The position numbers and the translations under genes are program-made. 18,122 nucleotides of DNA from JBBAGE01 sp041655055 (GTDB lineage: Bacteria > Pseudomonadota > Alphaproteobacteria > Rhodobacterales > Rhodobacteraceae). This document shows positions 14,376 through 18,122 of this stretch, piece after piece; position 1 is the stretch's first letter; every line of letters starts with the position of its first letter. The notes under the pieces were generated by a model. The model saw nothing but the letters and a program-made list of their open reading frames with translations, made no database searches and was not told where the DNA came from. Location: the NCBI GenBank assembly GCA_041655055.1, contig JBBAGE010000029.1, forward strand, positions 1 through 18,122, read 5' to 3'.

Positions 14376-16109
14376 ATGAACAAACGCGTGTTCGACAAGT
14401 CCAGACTGCCCAGCCGCTATGTGACCGAAGGCCCAGAGCGTGCGCCGCACCGCTCTTACCTCTATGCGATGGGTATTTCCGACGCCGAGATTCATCAGCC
14501 GCTGGTGGGCGTGGCCACCTGCTGGAACGAGGCTGCCCCCTGTAACATTGCCCTGAACCGTCAGGCTCAGGCCGTGAAAATGGGCGTCAAAACCGCCGAG
14601 GGCACGCCGCGTGAATTCACCACCATCACCGTGACCGATGGCATTGCCATGGGGCACGAAGGGATGCGCTCGTCGCTCGCCTCGCGCGAGGCGATTGCCG
14701 ATTCGGTGGAACTGACCATGCGCGGCCATTGCTATGACGCGATCGTGGGCCTTGCCGGGTGCGACAAATCGCTGCCGGGGATGATGATGGCGATGGTGCG
14801 GCTGAACGTGCCGTCGGTGTTCATCTATGGCGGTTCGATCCTGCCGGGTCGGCTGAACGGGCGCGATGTGGTTGTCCAGGACGTGTTCGAGGCCGTGGGC
14901 CGCCATCAGGCGGGCGAAATGTCGGATGCCGAACTGGATATCCTGGAACGTGTGGCCTGCCCGACTTCGGGCGCATGTGGCGGGCAATTTACCGCCAACA
15001 CCATGGCTTGTGTTTCCGAGGCCATCGGTCTGGCACTGCTGAATTCATCGGGCATGCCCGCCCCCTATGAAAGCCGCGATGCTTATGGCGAAGCGTCCGG
15101 CGTGGCGGTGATGAACCTGATCGAGAAAAACATCCGCGCGCGCGATATCGTGACCAAAGAGGCGCTGATCAATGCCGCCCGCGTCGTGGCCTGCACCGGC
15201 GGCTCCACCAACGCCGGGCTGCACCTGCCCGCCATCGCGCATGAGGCCGGCATCGATTTCGATCTGTTCGATGTGTGCGATATTTTCCGCGATACGCCCT
15301 ATTTCGTGAACCTCAAACCCGGCGGCGATTACGTGGCCAAGGATCTGTTCGAGGCCGGCGGCGTGCCCGTCGTTTTGCGCGAATTGCGCAAGGCGGGGCT
15401 GATCTATGAGGATTGCATCACCGCGTCGGGCAATTCCATCGGCGAGGAACTGGATAAAATCACGCGCGAGGCCGATGGCCGCGTGATCTATCCGATCGAA
15501 ACGCCGATCACCAAAACCGGCGGCGTCGTCGGGCTGCGCGGCAATGTCGCCCCCGAAGGTGCGATTGTGAAAGTCGCCGGTATCGCCCCCGAAGATCAGG
15601 TGTTCACCGGCCCCGCCCGCGTGTTCGAATGCGAAGAAGACGCGTTCGAGGCCGTGAAGGCGCGGCAGTATAAGGAAGGCGAAGTGCTGGTCATCCGCAA
15701 CGAAGGCCCGTCAGGCGGGCCGGGGATGCGCGAAATGCTGGCCACCACGGCGGCGCTTTCGGGTCAGGGCATGGGCAAAAAGGTGGCGCTGATCACCGAC
15801 GGGCGCTTTTCCGGCGCAACCCGCGGGTTCTGCGTCGGCCATGTCGGCCCCGAGGCCGCGCATTGTGGCCCCATCGCCCTGTTGCGCGATGGTGATCTGA
15901 TCACCATCAACGCGATCACCGGCGAATTGTCGGCCAATGTGAGCGATGAGGAATTCGCCACCCGCAAGGCCGAATGGCAAGGTCCGCGCGAAACGATCTA
16001 TTCCTCGGGCGCGCTGTGGAAATATGCGCAGCAGGTCGGATCGACCCGCCTTGGCGCCGTGACCCATCCGGGTGCCAAGCTGGAACGCCATATCTATATG
16101 GATCTTTGA
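14376..16109 (+). CDS. ilvD: Dihydroxy-acid dehydratase
   Basis: IlvD dehydrates 2,3-dihydroxy-isovalerate and 2,3-dihydroxy-3-methylvalerate to the 2-keto acids that become valine/leucine and isoleucine; it is cytoplasmic and depends on Fe-S and Mg2+. It has 577 residues. Likely cluster cysteines are C56 (NEAAPCN), C129 (GCDKSLPG) and C201 (SGACGGQFTANTM). Their presence and spacing fit the [2Fe-2S] group of the IlvD/Edd family. The catalytic serine loop is in DGRFSGATRGFCVGH. The lysine and acidic residues near MGHEGMR and GRDVVVQDV fit the Mg2+ site. The start is supported by AGGGAG (14363-14368). The stop overlaps the start of the following lipoprotein gene (TGATG). Related sugar-acid dehydratases exist, but the sequence reads as a true IlvD. 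Confidence 0.96.
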   Translation: MNKRVFDKSRLPSRYVTEGPERAPHRSYLYAMGISDAEIHQPLVGVATCWNEAAPCNIALNRQAQAVKMGVKTAEGTPREFTTITVTDGIAMGHEGMRSSLASREAIADSVELTMRGHCYDAIVGLAGCDKSLPGMMMAMVRLNVPSVFIYGGSILPGRLNGRDVVVQDVFEAVGRHQAGEMSDAELDILERVACPTSGACGGQFTANTMACVSEAIGLALLNSSGMPAPYESRDAYGEASGVAVMNLIEKNIRARDIVTKEALINAARVVACTGGSTNAGLHLPAIAHEAGIDFDLFDVCDIFRDTPYFVNLKPGGDYVAKDLFEAGGVPVVLRELRKAGLIYEDCITASGNSIGEELDKITREADGRVIYPIETPITKTGGVVGLRGNVAPEGAIVKVAGIAPEDQVFTGPARVFECEEDAFEAVKARQYKEGEVLVIRNEGPSGGPGMREMLATTAALSGQGMGKKVALITDGRFSGATRGFCVGHVGPEAAHCGPIALLRDGDLITINAITGELSANVSDEEFATRKAEWQGPRETIYSSGALWKYAQQVGSTRLGAVTHPGAKLERHIYMDL

Positions 16110-16684
16110 TGCGTCTATGGGCGGCAATTCTGGCGATGGCCGGACTTGCCGCCTGCGAAACCGGCGGCGCGCGTAGCGTCACGGTGGCCGGTGGCGCGGT
16201 CACGATCAGCGGCCCACCCGGTTATTGCGTGGATACCGCTGCGTCGCGCGACGGCGAATCGGCCGCCTTTGTGCTGCTGGGGGCCTGTTCGGCGCTGGCG
16301 GGGCAGGGCGGCGGTGCCGGGCTTGGGGTGCTGACCGCCACGGTCGGCGCGCCGCAAACCGCGCAGGTGACCGGCGCGGGCGATGAATTGGCCGCGTTTT
16401 TCCAATCCGATGCCGGGCGGCGCGCGCTTAGCCGTTCAGGCCAGGCGGGCAGGGTGCAGATACTGGCGATCCACCGGCAATCCGATGCGCTTTACCTGCA
16501 TCTGCGCGATACATCGCCGGGCAATGGCGCAGGGCTTGTGCCCGAATACTGGCGCGGGATGTTTGATCTGGGTGACCGGCTTGCCACGGTTTCCGTGATG
16601 GATTTCGCCACCGCGCCGCGCAGTGACGCGCAGGGGCTGGCCACCGCCCGCATATTCGTGCAACGCATCCGCAGCGCGAATTAG
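16109..16684 (+). CDS. Putative lipoprotein of unknown function
   Basis: I do not recognise a named family. The 191-residue product opens with a lipoprotein signal peptide (MRLWAAILAMAGLAAC) with lipid-modified C16 in the LAAC lipobox and E17 next. The mature part starts with a valine/glycine-rich strand segment (SVTVAGGAVTISGPPGYCVD). Cysteines at 40 and 60 could form a disulfide. A glycine-rich middle and a C-terminal alpha/beta stretch (PEYWRGMFDLGDRLATVSVMDF) follow. It is probably anchored in the periplasm. Its ATG shares one base with the ilvD stop, so it is translationally coupled to ilvD, though no biochemical link is obvious. Confidence 0.8.
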   Translation: MRLWAAILAMAGLAACETGGARSVTVAGGAVTISGPPGYCVDTAASRDGESAAFVLLGACSALAGQGGGAGLGVLTATVGAPQTAQVTGAGDELAAFFQSDAGRRALSRSGQAGRVQILAIHRQSDALYLHLRDTSPGNGAGLVPEYWRGMFDLGDRLATVSVMDFATAPRSDAQGLATARIFVQRIRSAN

Positions 16685-16707
16685 GGGCTGAATCGGGGGC
16701 AGGCCGC

Positions 16708-17472
16708 ATGGCATCATGGCTAGGCAGATTTTCGAATCGGTTGCTCTTTGCCCATGGGCTGCGGCGCTGGCGGCGCATGGTGGCGCAGGCGCCGGGGCTG
16801 GATCTGGCCAGCCTGCGCGCGCAACGGGGCCAGGCGCGCGAATTGCGCCGGCAACTGGACCGGCTGATCCATCTGGCCGATGGGCGGCTGCTGGCGACAG
16901 GCGCGCAGGCGGCATTGCCGCTGCATACCGAATGGGACTGGCGGCCGGAAATCTGTTCGGGGCCGCTGGCCGTGCCGGGCCTGTCGGGGGTGCAAAACAA
17001 GGCCGTGCTGGGGCAAGAGCTGCGCATTTTCCACGATTGCCCTTTGGGCGAAATCAATCTGCGCCAGATCCGCAACAACCGCGATCAGGGCCCAAGCCCA
17101 TTCGGCCTGCAGGCCGAGGTGTTCGGCTTTGACGGCAGTTTTCTGTCGCTGGTCATCGACCTGCCCGATAGCGCCGTGGCTGGGCTGACGCGCCGGCATC
17201 TGGTGCAATTTGCCGCCACGGTTGAGTGTGAACGCCCGATGACGATCTTTGCCCGGCTCAACATCCGGCATGGGCCGAATACCGAACAGATCACCCGTGA
17301 ACTTGACCCCGGCCTGTGCGATATTGCGGTGGATTTCGATCTTGCTTACAGTCGGTTGAACGAAAAACGGGTGGAACGGATGTGGCTGGATCTGATCCTT
17401 GATGATCCGCGCATGAACCGGATCACCCTGCGCGATGTGACGCTTAGCCGGCGCCCGCGCGCTGAATTGTAA
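16708..17472 (+). CDS. DUF6478 family-like protein, function unknown
   Basis: This 254-residue protein resembles the DUF6478 group that I recall from Rhodobacterales; no function is known. The N-terminal ~60 residues are very basic and helical (SNRLLFAHGLRRWRRM, RQLDRLIH). The rest looks beta-rich, with conserved-looking blocks FHDCPLGEINLRQIRNNRD, FGFDGSFLSLVIDLPD, ARLNIRHGPNTEQITREL, DLAYSRLNEKRVERMWLDLI and a final LRDVTLSRRPRAEL. It has no signal peptide or membrane helix. It starts 23 bases after the lipoprotein stop with a GGGGGCAGG stretch upstream. It is followed after eight bases by the next gene, whose ribosome site overlaps this gene's stop, so the two form an operon. Confidence 0.78.
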   Translation: MASWLGRFSNRLLFAHGLRRWRRMVAQAPGLDLASLRAQRGQARELRRQLDRLIHLADGRLLATGAQAALPLHTEWDWRPEICSGPLAVPGLSGVQNKAVLGQELRIFHDCPLGEINLRQIRNNRDQGPSPFGLQAEVFGFDGSFLSLVIDLPDSAVAGLTRRHLVQFAATVECERPMTIFARLNIRHGPNTEQITRELDPGLCDIAVDFDLAYSRLNEKRVERMWLDLILDDPRMNRITLRDVTLSRRPRAEL

Positions 17473-17480
17473 GGAAAGCC

Positions 17481-17852
17481 ATGGCCCGCATGACCCTGAC
17501 AAAAACCCGGATTGCGGGCGGTGTGTGGCACGGCGTGCTAACGGCCCCCGGCGAGACCCCACAAATCGCGGTCAGTTGCGGGGGCGCGCCCACGGGCTAT
17601 GAGCTGACCCCCGATCCCGCCACGCCGGGGCAGTGGGATCTGCGCATTCCGATCCCCGCCGACAGGTTGGCCGATGGGGTGCAAAGCTTTGTGATCACGG
17701 ATGCCAGCGGCGCCGGGCTTGGGCATTTTTCCGTGATCACCGGCGAGGCCGAGGATGATCTGCGCGCCGAGCTTGCGCTGCTGCGGGCAGAGCTTGATCT
17801 GTTGAAACGTGCCTTTCGCCGGCATTGCGCCGAAGATCATCCCGGATTTTAG
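17481..17852 (+). CDS. Small protein with C-terminal coiled coil, function unknown
   Basis: This 123-residue protein is not one I recognise. Residues 1-85 look like a small beta-rich domain (GVWHGVLTAPG, PGQWDLRIPIP, QSFVITDAS, GHFSVITG). Residues ~90-115 (DDLRAELALLRAELDLLKRA) have leucines at heptad-like spacing and should form a coiled coil, suggesting oligomerisation or binding to a partner. There is no signal peptide. The ATG at 17481 has AAGGAA (17471-17476) overlapping the upstream stop codon; a second ATG at 17490 is possible. The tight spacing to the DUF6478 gene suggests the two proteins work together, which is an inference from position only. Confidence 0.75.
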   Translation: MARMTLTKTRIAGGVWHGVLTAPGETPQIAVSCGGAPTGYELTPDPATPGQWDLRIPIPADRLADGVQSFVITDASGAGLGHFSVITGEAEDDLRAELALLRAELDLLKRAFRRHCAEDHPGF

Positions 17853-17962
17853 CGATTTTCTGAATAAAAGCCGGAAATCCACGGTATTGTCCGCGCAATT
17901 CCGCAATCCTGCCCGATTTGGCCGCCAATCTTGGCCTGCTTGCGCCGCAGATCGGGGATGAC
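17853..17962 (+). other. Gap upstream of the LysR gene
   Basis: This 110-base gap is somewhat more AT-rich at its left end. I see no terminator with a T-run for the preceding operon. There is a short TTGGCCGCCAA palindrome near 17919, of the general size of an operator. No promoter can be assigned with confidence. Confidence 0.3.
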
Positions 17963-18122
17963 ATGGATCGTTTGATGGAAATGGAAGCCTTTGCCACGGT
18001 GGTGGATCAGGGGGGCTTTACCGACGCGGCGCGCAAGATGGGGATATCTAAATCCGCAGTGTCGAAACATGTTTCTGCGCTTGAGGCACGGTTGGGCGCG
18101 CGGTTGCTTAATCGCACCACCC
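17963..18122 (+). CDS. LysR-family transcriptional regulator, 3' partial
   Basis: Only the first 53 residues are inside the window; the gene continues past the edge. They form the N-terminal winged helix-turn-helix of the LysR family: MDRLMEMEAFATVVDQGGF, then DAARKMGISKSAVSKHVSALE with the recognition helix, then LGARLLNRTT. LysR regulators respond to a small-molecule ligand bound in the C-terminal domain, which cannot be seen, so the target is unknown. GGGGA at 17954-17958 supports the ATG at 17963. The 110-base gap upstream probably contains its promoter. The SKSAVSKHV helix and short leader resemble the LysR subgroup that often controls divergent or adjacent oxidoreductase genes, but nothing here confirms that. 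Confidence 0.93.
   Translation, partial: MDRLMEMEAFATVVDQGGFTDAARKMGISKSAVSKHVSALEARLGARLLNRTT

Noticed and set aside
1..18122. Search for CRISPR arrays, insertion sequences, toxin-antitoxin pairs, defence genes, tRNA or riboswitches
   Set aside because: No regularly spaced repeats, transposase motifs, terminal inverted repeats with target duplications, tRNA cloverleaf or known riboswitch core was seen by eye. Gaps between genes are too short for most of these.

Overview
The window is a GC-rich, tightly packed chromosomal segment. It most resembles the order Rhodobacterales (Alphaproteobacteria: Roseobacter/Rhodobacter/Paracoccus relatives). The evidence is the overall protein character, a DUF2794 protein, a DUF6478-type protein that I recall mainly from this order, a glutathione-dependent class III alcohol dehydrogenase, many TGATG, ATGA and GTGA start/stop overlaps, and purine-rich Shine-Dalgarno sequences. 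No tRNA, rRNA, CRISPR array, insertion sequence or prophage gene was found. No gap between genes exceeds about 200 bases.

Layout. Bases 2-811 are the 3' part of a glycosyltransferase in which a GT4-like C-terminal end runs in frame into a sialyltransferase-like (GT29) domain. Next is asd (871-1893) with a clear intrinsic terminator, then a small unknown gene (2095-2280). This converges on a beta-carbonic anhydrase (2286-2936, minus). Divergent from the anhydrase is a small HPt-like protein (3087-3464), followed by an M17 aminopeptidase (3525-4907) whose stop overlaps the start of a signal-less SH3-NlpC/P60 endopeptidase (4907-5728). A minus-strand pair, an I78-type inhibitor lipoprotein and a DUF2794 protein (6393 down to 5725), converges on the endopeptidase gene.

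Bases 6475-11060 run in the plus direction: class III alcohol/S-(hydroxymethyl)glutathione dehydrogenase, a six-Asp-box (BNR) repeat protein, a YaiI/UPF0178 protein overlapping a HAD phosphatase-like gene, and zapE. The minus-strand block 14259 to 11067 holds a CPBP membrane protease, accD and folC, with accD and folC overlapping as GTGA. From 14376 the plus strand carries ilvD, translationally coupled to a lipoprotein gene, then a DUF6478-type gene, a small coiled-coil protein, and the start of a LysR regulator cut by the window edge.

Most of this is housekeeping metabolism: lysine/threonine precursors (asd), branched-chain amino acids (ilvD), fatty acid synthesis (accD), folate (folC), formaldehyde detoxification, CO2 hydration and cell division (zapE). 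I did not find a convincing new multigene system such as a defence or toxin system. The items most worth a second look are the GT4-GT29 fusion, the coupled aminopeptidase plus YkfC-like endopeptidase (a plausible cytoplasmic murein-peptide recycling pair), the orphan HPt-like protein, and the uncharacterised lipoprotein, DUF6478 and coiled-coil genes behind ilvD.
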